Below, in pieces: positions 45,017-58,584 of a stretch of 64,000 bases of DNA. The stretch covers positions 36,281,001 through 36,345,000 of the forward strand of contig NC_056755.1 in the NCBI RefSeq assembly GCF_018687715.1, written 5' to 3'. Each line of letters starts with the position of its first letter. Position 1 is the first letter of the stretch. The translations under genes were made by a program, and so were the position numbers. This DNA is from Carya illinoinensis (lineage: Eukaryota > Streptophyta > Magnoliopsida > Fagales > Juglandaceae). Below the pieces are notes generated by a model. That model made no database searches, was not told the DNA's origin, and saw nothing but the letters and a program-made list of their open reading frames with translations.

Positions 45017-45682
45017 TGTTCACTGTGTGTTTCATACACCTGCGGGCTAGGTTCTCAGGGGTCTGGGTCTTTGGTTTCTTGGACCTTCGATAACAATGAG
45101 AATGAGTAGGAAAGGGTGGCCTGCGATGGCCTGAGAAGCCTCTGATGCCTAAGTTAGTGATAGTTCTTTGGTGTTTCTGGAAGTAGGAGATTTAGTAAGT
45201 AAAAATGCTCAATAGGGAGAATTCGATTAGAGAAAAAGGTCGATCCCTTTATGTTAGGGTCGAGGGACTTTAAATATATAGCCCTAGGGGCCAGGAGGCC
45301 ATACCCTGGGTCCTAGGGGGAAGGGAAGTTCCCCCAGAGCTCCTTCCGCCATACCGCTTTTAATGAGGCGTGGCCCTCTGGGTTCAGTCATTAATGCGGC
45401 ATGATTGTCTGGTGAATTTATTTAATGCAGCATGATCTCTCCGTGCTGCTTTTGAGTCATATCCCTTTTCTCTGGTGTGCTTCTTTCCCTTTCCTCTGGT
45501 TTGGCTTCCCACACTCTTTGTATAACATCCTATCCTGACCCAGACTGGCACTCCCAACTTCCATGGGCTGTGGGTCCCATTCGAGTAGGAGACCCTGAGA
45601 GGCCAAGTTCCTCGGGTCTTCCTAATGTTTGGTCTAGGCCAATCCTCGTGGGCTTGGGGCCTTGGGGAAAATCTCCACAACA
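45017..45682 (+). repeat. Left LTR of the gag-only element
   Basis: Begins tgttcactgtgtgtttcat and ends near ccacaaca. It carries a TATA-like ttaaatatatag at about 45271-45282, so it probably holds the promoter. Confidence 0.7.
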
Positions 45683-45689
45683 GTTACCC

Positions 45690-48600
45690 CGCCAATTCTT
45701 AACAGACTAGGCTGATTGGAATTTCTTTAATCTTGTCAAGTCTGCTTGCCATTTCTACCCGGTTGATTGAGCGAAATCATGTGTGGTCAGACTGCTCCAC
45801 ATGTCCAACACTGGTTCTACCGTCGCGAATCTTGATGTGGTTCAAGGAGAGGTAATCCCAACACCTGATAATGATTGCTTTGTCTTTTTCCCCTATTTGT
45901 ACTCATCTAGAGAACTTCTGCCACACCCTTGCCGCCTTCTCCTCATTCCTTTCACTATGCCTTTATTCTTCCATTCTCCATCGTTGGATTCTCTTTGTCC
46001 AACTGGCTGCCTAAAAATCTACCGAACCTTGAAGTCTCGAGTGTCATCCCAAGGCTGGCTTGTTGGAACTAGGCTATGCAAGCCACTATTAGCGTTCCGA
46101 GGTCTTTCTTGACTTTCTTCAGTCGCTAGCTTTGACTTACCGTTTACTTGACACGGTGATTCTTGAAGCCCTCGCACCATGCGAGAGGGGAGGGCTGTTG
46201 GCATCGATGGCTCGGCGTCTTGTGTTGCCCTCTTCCCAAGCATGTTTACCTGCAGACTGAGACTACCCTTTCCTCGCTCAGTTTGAGAATTCTTGTATTT
46301 CCTTGGGTTCAACTCCATATGAATGCTTGGCAAATCTTGATTTATTCCTGCATCTTGTGGTGAAAGGCTTTGTTGAAGTCTAACCCTGAGCATGCCTATC
46401 TAACTTACCATGAGTTCCTCTTGACTCACAACGTAAAGAGGGGTTAGCTTGAGAGGGATGAGTCCCTTGGCGGTGCCAAAGCTGAGATATCGCAAGGTTT
46501 CCAACTGGACCAGTAAATTCTTCTTTGTGTTTGGCTTAGGGTAGGAGTTCTCGATTGGTCAAATTGGTTGTGCCAAGTTCCTCATTGGGGCTTCATGAGG
46601 GGTTGTGCCTAGTGACAAGGTCGTGCGCCCAACCGCTACACCAAATGAGCTGCACCGTATTGTGACCATTCGGGAGTGGGTGACTCAACATCCTCTTCTT
46701 GTCCATTCAGATGTTCTCCTTGGGAAGGATAATCTCGCCGCTTTCCTTCCTTTGGTGGGCCATGTTGTTCCCTCTACGCACGGCATTTTCATCTATCCAG
46801 AATTGAATAAGGAGATGTCTCCTTCACCAATGCCTACTCATCGATCCATGTCTGAGGAAGTCTTGGATCATCTCGTGAGGGATCTGGAGTCTGTAGAAGA
46901 GGGTGCTTCTACCCAAAGGTCTCCTTGAGAAGGAGTTACTGCAAGCAACACTTCGCCTGTTGTTGTCGTTGCTTGGCCATTGGTTGGCACAACTATTAAT
47001 ACTACTGAAGACGATCGGCCAGTGACCAAGCTGGCTGTTCCTACCCTACCGAGTCCTAGGAAGGCCAAGGTGGTTGATCTTGGTGTCCCTTCCCCACTGA
47101 GCCCTGGAAAGGCCATGGTGGCAGTAAGGAATTCCTAGGAGGGAAGTTGGTGTAGCCCCGAGGGCGAGGAAGAGTTGTCGTCATGTGATTGAGGGCACTA
47201 TTGCGTCTTCTAGTTGTAAGCCATGTGAGGTGGTTCTGGATGAACCTAAGGGAGACAGGGTGGACTTGCACTTTTCAGAAGATACATACGAGGTTGTTCC
47301 GACCCCTCCCTTGCTTGAGGGTGGGACTTGGCAGGAGGAAGTTTTGGAGTGGGAGTCTAGGTTGCTACAGAAGCCTTCCTTTAAGGTCCCTTATTATTTT
47401 ATGGCTCTCTCTCCCTTTCTTTTCATCCTTATATGTTTCTTCTAACTTCGAGATTTGCAAGGGGTTGAAAGGTTGGTCGAGCATATAGTGAATGGTCGAG
47501 AGACAGTCAAGGGGGAGAACCTGGAGCTTTGGTCCATGGTGACGACTCTCCGTTATGCCAGCGGGGAGAGGGAGGAGAGAAGTTGCATGGAGGTGGAGCT
47601 AGCTATGGCTAGAGAGTGGGCTGTGACAGCCCAAGAGTTGCTGAGCAAGCTCCAGGAGACTCTAGACCTAGTGCAGCAGAGAATGAGAGGCTAAGGGGCC
47701 TCAGGGACTTAAACACTCAGCGGCTCAAAATGTTGGAAGAGGAGCGCTCAACTTTGTCAGCCATTAAGGAGGACCAAGGAGCTTTGTTTTTCGTGGCTAG
47801 AATCCAAGGGTTGCCCAAGATGTGGTCATCTAGGATCTGTGGAGAAACTTGTCGCAGGTGCAGGAGGCCACCACCCAATCTAGTAAATAACTGAGAATGG
47901 CTCTCTACATGCAGGATGAAGCTTTGTCTCAAGGGTATCTTAAGGGCTTTGAGAGGATGCGTGACGATGTCATCCTGAACCCTTAAGGAAGCTCTAAAGA
48001 TTTGGGGGCACACTTGTAGGCTATTGACTTCAGACACCATGAGTCTGATCCGGTCGCCCTTAATCATGCCGGCATGATCAGGCGAGTGATGATTCTGGAT
48101 GCATTTCTCCCAGAGGATGATGACCACCTTCCTCCCGGTGGTGACGTTGGTGCTGATTTAGAGGGAGGCAGCTTGATGAGGTTGGGGTTGACCCCACCTA
48201 GCTTAAACAGGAGCCGGGCTCTCTCGAGGTGGGCCCCACTGGTCTTGAGGGGGGACTTAGGGGCTTCCCATGACTAATTTCTGCTTGGCGTAGCTGTCGA
48301 GCCTTTCCCTTTCTTTTTTCTTTCTTTTCTTTCTAGCAGGTTGTGATGTAACTTTTTGTCTTTGTTCTCTATCTATAGAGACTATGGACGCCACGCATCT
48401 CTTTACTTCTGTATGTATATCTTGTGTGTTAATACATCTTCTTTATGCCATGATTTCCCTTCTTCTTTTTCTGGCTTTTCCTTATAGGGTCTATTCGTTT
48501 GTCTGCCCTAGAGATTTCTTTTTTCGAGAGGGACGCTTCATATTTTGTTCTTTTGGGTTCCTTGTCGTTCGCTCATCTTTAGCTTTCCAATGAGACTAGT

Positions 48601-48790
48601 TCAATATCTGATGTTCCATTTGTGAATCTGTGCGAATCTTGGGCAGTTGGCCATTAATGTATATCTATTAGTCTTCCTGTGTTTATGGCCTTGGATAACT
48701 CCCGCCACGTGTGCCATGGGATTCCTGTTGTGCTCTTTGCGAGATTTGCATTGGATTCAATAAGGCTCTGGGATACGCACAAATGGGGCC
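45690..48790 (+). pseudogene. Decayed gag-like protein with long coiled coil (PF04195-like)
   Basis: The interior reads as pieces in several frames. Near 46500-46560 is a worn motif (NWTSKFFFVFG) resembling the KxFFFV block of the 'putative gypsy type transposon' family. At 46605-46928 there is a 107-codon frame. At 47455-47780 there is a Glu/Arg-rich coiled coil (GERVEE-style heptads, MEVELAMAREWAVTAQELL, LRDLNTQRLKMLEEE). At 47895-48275 a tail resembles the end of the same proteins (FLPEDDDHLPPGGD). This is likely an old structural (gag-like) protein; no enzyme domains are present. Family assignment is by resemblance. Confidence 0.55.
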
Positions 48791-48792
48791 CC

Positions 48793-49446
48793 TGTTGACG
48801 GCATGTTTCATATGCCTAAGGTCTAGGTTCCCAACTGTCCAAGTCTTTGGTTTCTTGGGCCTGCGATAAAAAAGAGAGAGAGTAGGAAAGGGTGGCCCCG
48901 AGATGGCCCGAAAAACCTCTGATGCCTAAGTTAGCAATAATTCTTTGGTATTTCCAGAAGTAGGAGATTTAAAAAGTAAAAAAGCTTAGTAAGGAGAATT
49001 CGATTAGAGAAAAAAGCCGATTCCTTTACCTAAGGGTCAAGGGACTTTATATACCCAGCCCTAGGGGCTAGCAGGCCATACCTTGCTTCCTGGAGGGAAG
49101 GGAAGTTCTCTTGGACTCCTTCCGCCATACTGCTTTTAATGCAGCGTGGCCCTTTAGGTTCAGTTATTAATGCGGCGTGATTGTCTAGTGAACTTATTTA
49201 ATGTGGCGTGATCTCTCCATGCTGCTTTGGAGTCTCATCCTCTCTCTTTAGCATGCTTCCTTCCCTTTCTTTGGTTTGGCTTCCCGCATTCTTTGTGTAA
49301 CGTCCCATCCTGACTCGAATAGGCAAGCTCGACTTCCATGGACCGTGGGTCCCTTTCAGGTTGCTGGGCAACCCTGTAGACCTAGGCCAGGTTCTTCGGG
49401 TCTTCCTAATGTCTACTTTGGGCCAATCCTCATGGGCCTAGGGCCA
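48793..49446 (+). repeat. Right LTR of the gag-only element
   Basis: Begins tgttgacggcatgtttcat and follows the left LTR throughout (for example 'gagaattcgattagagaaaaa', 'ccttccgccatac'). Its last about 20 bp do not match. Confidence 0.7.
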
Positions 49447-50221
49447 CCACGCATAATTAAAATCACAAGCCTATTATGTTGAAACCTTTAATTAATTAAA
49501 TGGTTTTATTCTCTTAAAGATATTTAGCAAACTCTCTTATTTTATTTTATGATGAAAAATAGTATTTTGTGATTTTATAAAATAAAGTTTGAATTTTAAT
49601 TTAGTACCATTGTATTTTATTTTCTCTATCTATTAGTTTAGTTAAATATTTTTAGATGTTTAAATCCCTACCCTTAGATCAGATTAAAAACCCTAGGATG
49701 AATGGCATAGATTAAATAACCCAAACCTTAACTTTTTCCCTCACCTTATCTCTCCTTAACCATCAGTAGCCGCCCCCTTTCTCTCTTTCTCTACCTGTTT
49801 TCCCTTCTCCCCACTGTAGCCTCTCCTTGCGTAGCCTCAAGCCGTAGCTGCTCGTTGCCAATGCCACCACCAGTAGCCTTCCCCCTCATTGGTGACCAAC
49901 CCCTACCGAACCCAGCCCCCTATGGCACAGCCCCTCTCTCCTCCCTGCTTTTCCTCTCTCTCATTGGTTCTTCACCCTCTTCTGCACCACCATGACGTCG
50001 CCATGACCACCTCCTTCCTCTGCCCCCCATGGCCTCCAGCCATCACCACAAGCCTCCCCTGACCACCCATGACCTTCCCCAACCTCCCTCTTTCCTTCAA
50101 CCAGTCGTAGCTAGCACAAAATGGCCCCTAGCCTCCCATGGCTCCTCCACCTCACAAGCTTAGATCCATCACCATATAGCCACCGTGTGTGCCCCCCCCC
50201 CCCCCCATCGCGCACGCCACC
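49447..50221. other. Older repeat sequence interrupted by the Athila element, left part
   Basis: AT-rich to about 49720, then C-rich (CCTCC, CCATGAC, CACC runs) with a run of 15 C at 50192-50206. It joins the C-rich sequence at 61230 once the Athila element is removed. It looks like part of a long LTR, possibly Del/Tekay-like, but I found no ends. Confidence 0.45.
50217..50221 (+). repeat. Target-site duplication of the Athila element (left)
   Basis: ccacc before the LTR start; second copy at 61225-61229. Confidence 0.9.
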
Positions 50222-52319
50222 TGATTAAGTTATAATATTGTGATTATTTTGCACTTAAATTCCAGTCAATCACACTTTTCTTATTAGTAATTGAATGGGT
50301 TCGGCCTAAATAAATAAATTCTAACTCAATTGATCACAACTTAATTTTATGGTCTTAATTTTTAATTTATTACATGAAATTGAGGAAATTAATTGTTTTG
50401 CACATGTGCAAGTGAGCGACATACGTTTGAGGGACTCATGTGATTGAAAATGCAGCATATTATATGCTCTTCAAGTTGATAAACTGATCTGTGCATCGGA
50501 ATGAAACTGGACCTCACGGCAATTCTGCGCAAAAGCACCACACCTCAGGATCCACCATGACTCACCTTGACCTTTCTTTCCAAAAGCACAACATGTTCAC
50601 TTCAAGTGGTCTTCCATCAAACGAAAAGTTGATTCAACGAATTTAATTCTATTCACTTTGATGCCAAGTGAACCCCACGGCTGCATACCACATGACTTCA
50701 CTTTGATTCAATGAATTTATCATTCACACGAAAAAGTTCAACCTCACATGACACAGTTTGTCTTCAAGTGCACATGAATATTTATTCTCTTTATGATATA
50801 TCAAGCTGGATCCCACGTCTGGAAGAATGAAAGGAAAGCCGGTGCATGATTGAATAATAAAAAAAAAAAGTCATCATTGAGGAGAAGAAGTGATGAGGCG
50901 ATGGATGATTGTGAGCTGGCTGAAAACGTGGGTTGGTGGAAGAGGCAGAAAAAATTGAGCTGAAACATGATCCCACGTCTGAAGTCAGTGCATGATTAAA
51001 GTGAAAGCAAAGTAAAGAAGTCGTGATTAAAGGCTAGCTGTCTCTCCACCAAATTTGACATCATTGAAGAAGTCGTGATTAAAGGCTGGCTGTCTCTCCA
51101 CCGAATTTGACATCATTGAAAGAAGTCGGTGGGTGGGTTCATTATAAGAGTGTTAGTCGGTTTCATGCAAGTTTAATTTTAATTTTTCTGAAACAGAATA
51201 CGTGGGGAGTAGAGGTTGTTTCTTGAGTTTTCATTAATGGCTAGATGATAAGGTGTGAGTCGGTGGGATTAGTTTTATTTTGCTGAGTAGGAGACATGTA
51301 GGGATGTGGGAGTGTGAAGTCGGTGCTTCCTTAATTTCTTGTAGGAGTTTTAGTTGGTTTGGAGATTAATTTTCATTGGTGAAGTGAAGTTTTAGTCGGT
51401 TTTAATTTTTTTGGAGTTGAAGGGAGTCGGCTGGAATAATTTGATTGGCTTAATTTGATTGGAGGCATTAGGGAGTGTGATTAATTTTGCTGGCTCTCTA
51501 CTTGCGTTAAAGTGGAAAGACATGCTTGAATTTTCATTGAAGAAAGAGGGAAGTCGGTTGGAGTAGAGAGAGACGTAGTTGGAGTTTTTTTTTTTTTTTT
51601 TTTTGGGTTTCTTTATGTTTTTCGTTTGGCATCTAGGGGGTTGCGGCTTCTTCTTGATGAATTTCTTTTAGTTTTAATTTCTGTTTTCTGCAGTTCAGCT
51701 ACTGCGTGGGTTCTATTCTCTCGACGTCGGCTGGTTTTTAAATTCTTTAAGCTTTCATTTAATAGTGCAATTGTTATGGATTAATTTTGAGAATTTGTGA
51801 TTTAAATACAAGGATGAACTCTAGAATCTTGGTTTTGGGACTTTTCAATTTTTAGTTTGTATTTTATCAATTACTTTCTAATCTAATTTAATTCTTAGCT
51901 TAGTTTTATTAATCTCTTTGTTCCATTGCATATTAGATTGATTAAAGTTTAAGTAGGAGTTAAATAATTTTAGTTTCATTGTTTAATTTTTAGATTAATT
52001 AAGATTGTTCAATTTAATTGACTCTTTGATTAATAATTTCAATTTGTTAGTCTTTTACATTTCATTTTGACACTCAAAAATCTAAAAATATGAATCTAGT
52101 CCATGACTAGTGCCGTTTTTCATTCTTGTTGCACTCTTCCATCCATTGCACATACCATCATTTTTATTTTTCTCTTTGTGAATATTTTCACCATTTTAAA
52201 ATAGTTTGATTTTATGTAACTTTCCTTGAGGAGGCGATCTAAGAATTTATTCCTAATTATTGCACGACATCCTCCTGCACTTGGGATAGCCTTTATGCTA
52301 CTCATTTTTGAGTGAGTCA
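50222..52319 (+). repeat. 5' LTR of the Athila-type element
   Basis: Matches 59181-61224 closely over its whole length. A tandem duplication of about 54 bp (aaagaagtcgtgattaaagg... at about 51014-51120) occurs here but only once in the 3' LTR and accounts for the length difference. Confidence 0.9.
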
Positions 52320-52325
52320 AGTTTT

Positions 52326-52343
52326 TGGCGCCGTTGCCAGGGA
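52326..52343 (+). promoter_or_regulatory. Primer binding site (tRNA-Asp type)
   Basis: tggcgccgttgccaggga, six bases after the LTR. It differs by one base from the TGGCGCCGTTGCCGGGGA site complementary to plant tRNA-Asp that Athila elements use. Confidence 0.85.
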
Positions 52344-52738
52344 AAAGTTGTCTAACTTAAATTGAAACTTGTTATCTTTTTATTTTTTAATTTTTTTTTT
52401 TATTTTTACTATCTTATCTCTGGTTACACATTTCATTAGCATCTACCACTCAATTACTTGAATCTTATTTATGCTATTTAGATTGATGTTTCATGTCATG
52501 GGTAAGAGACAGTTCAAATAGGTTGCTTAGAGTCACATCAAGTGTTGAGAGTAGTATACACAGCGCAGAGATAGATAGCTCTTATGTCTCTTCTATGAGT
52601 GAGGATATTGAAATTGAACAAAATATGGCTGCACCTGCACCACGCACTCTTAAGGATTATTTATAAACCGCTCGCACCACTACACCTTCATGCATTGTTT
52701 CACCTAATGATGCACCTAATTTTTCTATTAAGAATGGT

Positions 52739-54239
52739 ATGATGTCAGTGATACCTCAGTTCCATGGGATGGATTCTGAGAGTCCTTACCAGCACTTAAC
52801 AAATTTTGAATTGGCTTGCACTACTTTTATTACTAGGACCATTACTGATGAATTTATTAGACTTCGTTTATTTCCTTTCTCTTTAAAGGATAAAGCGAAG
52901 ATTTGGTTTAATTCTTTGAGGCCTAATTATATCTCTAGTTGGTCTGATATGCAGCGTGAATTCTTACAAAAAAATTTTCCTTTTCAGAGAACTCAGTTTT
53001 TGCAAGAGCAAATCAGTCAATTCAATCAGAAACCTAATGAGACCTTTCAGGCCAGTTGGGAAAATTTTAAAGATTTGGTAAACATCTGTCCACATCATGG
53101 CTTCGAATCTTGGAGGTTGGTGAGCTATTTTTACACTGGTCTCACTCCAGAATGCAAGCAGTTTGTTCAGACGATGTGCAATGGGGAATTCTTTAGCAAG
53201 GAACCTGATGAAGCACTATCATTTTTTGACTATCTTGCTGAGAGCGCACAATAGTAGAACACTCGTACTGATCGAGTGCCGTTAACAGCACAGCCACTAA
53301 GGGCTATTTCTGGAGGGGGTAGATATGAGCTTAAGAAAGACACTAATGTTCAAGCCCGAATAACTGCTTTAACCAAAAGACTAGAGGTCATGGAACTGGA
53401 AAAAGTGAAGGATGTGAAAGTAGTAGATGCATGTTCTATATGTGCTGATTCAAAACATAACACTCAAGACTGCCCGATTTTGCCAGTATTTCAAGAAAGT
53501 GGGTCTAAACAGATGCAATCAGCTAACTGGATTAATAAAGCACAGAATCAGCCTTTCTCCAACACATATAATCCGGGGTGGAGGAATCACCCAAATTTCT
53601 CATGGAGAAATGATTAGCCTGGCCGGTCTCCACCATCTCAGCAGCATCCATTTCATCAGGGTGCTCCTCAGCACTAGTATCAGCCATATCAGAGTTCTCA
53701 GAGCTATCCTTTTGTGGCTCCTCCTGGATTTTCAGCCTCATGTATCTGCTCAGAGTTCTCAGCCTTAATCACCTGCAAAGAAGTCTCTAGATGATAGTGT
53801 GGCACATATGGCCAATACACTTCAGCAATTCATGCAGATTCAGGCTACCACAAACAATCAGAACACTCAAGCCACAAATGAGTTGCGTGGCACTGTTAAT
53901 AAGATGAGCACGACCTTGAGCACTCTAGAGAAAGGAAAATTTCCAGCACAGCCTCAGCCTAATCCTCAATTATACAGGCAACAACAACATCAAGTGCATA
54001 ATGTCTCAGGGGACGTTATTGAGACAGCGAAAGCCGTTCTTACTTTGAGAAGTGGGAAGGAAGTTTCCCAACCTGAGATAACCATAGACACAAAGGTAGT
54101 TGCTCCTAAACCTAAAGATGCAGCAGAGACTAATGAAGTTGAAAAAGAACCAGAGGTAGTGAGACCAGAGCTAAAGAAGCCTATGAGTGCAGATGTTGAA
54201 ACTAGTAGGGGGTACCAACCTGTGGTTCCCTATCCTTAG
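52739..54239 (+). pseudogene. Athila-type gag, broken
   Basis: Capsid-forming structural protein. The first frame (52739-53251) matches the retrotransposon gag domain (RLFPFSLKDKAKIWF, TFQASWENFKDL, FYTGL). Two adjacent TAG codons end it at 53252-53257, but the frame continues to 53617 with a CCHC knuckle (CSICADSKHNTQDC near 53430). A frameshift near 53620-53790 leads to a Gln-rich linker (53799-54239) ending in TAG. The true start may lie upstream, between 52500 and 52739, where a further stop is seen (near 52664). Confidence 0.85.
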
Positions 54240-54242
54240 AGA

Positions 54243-57200
54243 TTGGCAGCTGGCCAAAAGAACAAATACCACACTAAGATTCAGGAGATTTTCAAGCAAG
54301 TAAAGATTAATATTCCACTTTTGGATGTCATACAACAAGTGCCTTCGTATGCAAAATTTTTGAAGGAATTGTGCACAGTGAAGAGGAAGCTGAATGTTAA
54401 GAAGAAAGCTTTCCTAACGGAGCAAGTCAGTGCATTGATATTGAGCCAGACTCCTCAGAAGTTTGGAGATCCCGACTCTCCCAACATTTCCATTATGATC
54501 GGCGAGTCACGTATTGGGAGAGCTTTACTTGATCTGGGGAGTAGTGTGAACTTGCTACCATTCTCAGTGTATGAGCAGTTGGGATTGGGTGAGTTAAAAA
54601 AGACCTCCATCATGCTACAGTTGGCTGACAGATCAATTAAGGAGCCGAGGGGTATTGTAGAGGATGTGTTGGTCCAGGTGGACAAATTTTACTACCCATT
54701 GGATTTTGTAGTTCTTGATAAGCAGCAGCCAGCCTCCACTATTTACCAAGCTCCTGTCATCCTAGGAAGACCATTTCTAGCTACATCAAATGCTTTGATT
54801 AATTGCAGAAGTGGAGTTCTGAAGCTTACTTTTGGGAACATGGCACTTGAGTTGAACGTTTTCAATGCTTGCAAGAAGCCAACCCATTTTGATGACACAA
54901 GTGATTTGAATGCTGTGGAGAGTTTGACACCAACAGAATTTATTTGTTCAACTTTTCATTTTTCTGATAATGATTCTATTTTTCAGACACTTGAATTTTT
55001 ACTTGATGAAAAAACTGACCATGTTGAACTTTTGGACTGTTTTGCAGATTCTTCTTTACCACTTGAAGTACAATTTGAAGGCGCAAGATGGAAACCCCAG
55101 TTTGAAACTCTACCAACACCAGACATACTTAAATCCTTAGAGGAAGAAGTTTCCCAGTTGGAACTGAAACCACTTCCTCAAGGTTTAAAGTATGTGTTTC
55201 TTGGTCCTGAAGAAGGCACTTTTCTTGTGGTGATTTCCTCAAAGTTAAATCAAAAGGATGAAGCCCAGTTGATTGAAGTCTTAAAAAAGCATCGAGGCAC
55301 AATTAGTTGGACAATAGCCGACATCAAAGGTATTGATGCTGCTATTTGTACCCACAGAATCCATCTTGAAGATGATGCTAGACCGGTTCGTAATGCTCAA
55401 CGTAGGCTCAATCCTACCATGAAGGAAGTTGTTAAAGAGGAAGTGCTTAAGCTACTCGCAGTGGGTATCATTACCCCATCTTAGACAGTAAGTGGGTAAG
55501 TCCAACTCAAGTGATACCAAAAAAATCTGGTTTAACTGTTATAAAAAATGATAAAAATGAGTTGATTCCAACTAGAATGGTTACTGGTTGGAGAATGTGC
55601 ATTGATTATAGAAAACTTAATTCAGCTAGTAGGAAGGATCATTTTCATTTACCATTCTTGGATCAAATTTTAGAAAGAGTGGCTGGTAATGCATTTTATT
55701 GCTTCTTAGATGGATACTCTGGTCATTATCAAATTGTTGTAGCGCCTGAGGATCAGGAGAAAACCACTTTCACCTATCCTTTTGGCACCTTTACTTTTAC
55801 CAGAATGTCTTTTGGTTTGTGTAATGCTCCAGCTACTTTTCAGAGATGCATGATGAGTATTTTTTCTGACATGATTGATGATATTTGTGAAATATTCATG
55901 GATGATTTCTCTGTTTTTGAAAAATCTTTTGATAGTTGTTTGCATAATTTGGCACGTATTCTCCAGAGATGTGAGGAAAAAAATCTTTTACTTGGGAGAA
56001 ATGCCAATTTATGGTTACTCAGGGCATTGTTTTCGGACATATTATTTCTTCTAAAGGTATAAAGGTCGACAAGGAAAAAATTGAATTAATATCTAAACTT
56101 CCTATCCCTAGGACGGTTAAGGATATTCGTTCTTTTCTTGGTCATGTTGGCTTTTATAGGCGGTTTATTCAAGGGTTCAGTTCTATTGCAAAACCTTTGT
56201 GCACTCTTTTACAAAATGATATTGAATTTGTTTGGACTAATGAGTGCCAAAAAATTTTTGATACCCTTAAAAAATCACTTACCACTGCCCCTATTATGCA
56301 ACCCCCGCAGTGGGACCTTCCCTTTGAAATCATGACAGATGCAAGTGATTATGCCTTAGGAGCTGTTTTGGGATAGCATGTGGATAACAGACCTTTTGTG
56401 ATTTATAATGCCAGTAGAACCTTGAATGATGCCCAGAAAAATTATACCACTACTGAAAAAGAATTGCTTGCAATGGTTTTTGCACTTGATAAATTTTGGA
56501 CTTACATTCTTGGTTCTCCTGTTACTATTTTCACCGACCACTCTGCTTTTAAGTATTTGTTGGCTAAGAAAGATGCAAAACCACGCTTGATTCGCTGGAT
56601 TCTACTACTTGAAGAGTTCAACATCAACTTTAAGGACAATAAAGGAGTTGAAAACGTGGAAGCTGACCACCTCTCTAGATTGTCATCATCCTCCGCTTCA
56701 AAAGTCAGCCTTCCTCTTGATGATAGTTTCCCGGATGAGCAGCTGTTTGTGATTAATAGAGCTCCCTGGTATGCTGACATAGTAAATTATCTGGTGACTG
56801 AGCGAATGCCTTCTGAATGGTCCACCCAAGATAAGTGTCGATTTCTCTCTAAGGTACGACATTTCTACTTTGATGACCCTTATCTTTTCAAATATTGTGC
56901 GGACCAATTGATTCGTAGATGCATTCCTGATGATGAGTTTTATTCAGTATTGAGATTTTGTCATATGGGTACATGTGGTGGTCATTTTTCAGCAAAGAAA
57001 ATAGTGGCAAAAATTTTGCAAAGTGGTTTTTATTGGCCTTCCATGTTTAAGGACGCTTACAATTTTTGTAAAGCATGTGATTCTTGTCAAAAGTTGGGAG
57101 CCATTAGCAAAAGAAACATGATGCCTCTTTCCCCTATTCTTACTTTGGAAATCTTTGATTGTTGGGGAATAGACTTCATGGGACCTTTTCCAGTTTCCTT

Positions 57201-58054
57201 TGGAAACACATATATTTTATTGGTTGTGGACTATGTTTCAAAGTGGGTTGAGGCCATCGCTTGCAAAACCAATGACCATCATGTTATACTAAAATTTTTA
57301 CAATCTTTGTTTGCTCGATTTGGCATGCCCAAGGTTATCATTAGTGACGGGGGTTCTCATTTTTGCAACAAACCATTTTTTACACTTGGTAAAAAAATAT
57401 GGTATCACACATCGAGTTTCTACCCCCTATCACCCCCAAACAAATGGGCAAGCTGAATTGGCAAATAGAGAAATAAAAATCATTCTGGAGAAAACGGTAA
57501 ATCCTAATAGGAAAGATTGGTCGATTAAGCTTCTTGATGCTTTGTGGGCCTATAGGACAGCTTTTAAAACTAATCTAGGAATGTCTCCTTATCGATTAGT
57601 TTATGGTAAAGTTTGTCATTTACCTGTTGACATTCAGCATTGAGCTTTGTGGGCCATAAAACATGTTAACTTGTCACTTGATGAAACTTTAGGGTTGAGA
57701 AAATTGCAGATCAATGAATTGGATGAAGCTCGCCGGAATGCTTATGACAACGTTCAACTGGCGAAGGAGCGCATGAAGATTCTGCATGACAAACACATCC
57801 ATCCCCAGCATTTCAGACTTGACCAAGAAGTTCTTCTTTATAACTCTCGCTTGCATATTTTTCCTGGTAAACTGAAATCCCGATGGACTGATCCATATGT
57901 CATAACAAAAATTCATTCTCATGGGGCAATAGAAATTCAGAATCCTAAGACTAACACATCATTCACTATTAATGGTCAGCGCCTTAAGCCTTTTATTTCA
58001 ACTTATGACCCAGGTGTTGAAACTCAATTTGTCCAAAAGCCTTGTGACCCCTGA
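54243..58054 (+). pseudogene. Athila-type pol (protease, reverse transcriptase, RNase H, integrase), broken
   Basis: Protease core reads DLGSSVNLLPFSVY near 54530. Reverse transcriptase begins before 55484, where a frameshift occurs, and continues at 55511 with CIDYRKLNS and the catalytic FMDDF near 55895. A second frameshift lies near 56010. RNase H starts DASDYALGAVLG, where TAG at 56374 replaces Gln, and resumes at 56380 ([26 protein letters not shown]). Integrase has the HHCC finger (HMGTCGGHF...CKACDSCQ near 56970-57100) and DDE core ([16 protein letters not shown]). A third frameshift lies near 57395, and TGA at 57641 separates the C-terminal domain (57647-58054, ending QKPCDP). None of the enzymes is complete. 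Confidence 0.9.
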
Positions 58055-58543
58055 ATGTCATCTTTTCTATTGTTTTTATTTTATTTTATTTTCTTTGTTT
58101 AAATTTCTGCATTGTTGCTCGCATTTACATTATTTTCTTTTTCTTTATTTTTCTTGTTAGCATTGAGGACACTGCATTATTTAGTTGGGGGGAGTGAATT
58201 GGAATTTGAAATTGTGCGTTGTCATGTGTTTAAGCTAAATGGGTAAAGTGCTAATTCATAGCTGATAGTGATGGTTATTGAACTTTGTTAATGCATGATA
58301 GACAATTTTTCCTTCATAAGCACATAGCCTTGACAATGAAGAATCATGAATAGTGATAGAACTTCTCTGATATCTAAGTTTAGAAGCATGCTGATAACGA
58401 CTCCAGAATTAATTTTATGTGGATGAAGGGCAAAACAATTAGGAGATAACCACTCTTTTACTTCACACCTCACATTTGTTCCTATTTACTACCACTTGAC
58501 CAGAATAGAGAGAAGTACACTATAGGACTACTGAGCTAATACC

Positions 58544-58584
<41 letters not shown>

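Larger units (their letters stand above)
45017..49446 (+). mobile_element. Non-autonomous LTR retroelement with gag-like interior (TR-GAG / 'gypsy-type transposon' style)
   Basis: Two diverged LTRs of about 650 bp (45017-45682 and 48793-49446) surround a 3.1-kb interior with no protease, reverse transcriptase or integrase. The interior has gag-like and coiled-coil frames. A polypurine tract 'aaatggggcccc' precedes the right LTR. The LTRs differ often (roughly one base in seven by eye), so the insertion is old. The right LTR lacks the last bases seen in the left one, so no target duplication could be found. It must have depended on enzymes of another element. Confidence 0.75.
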
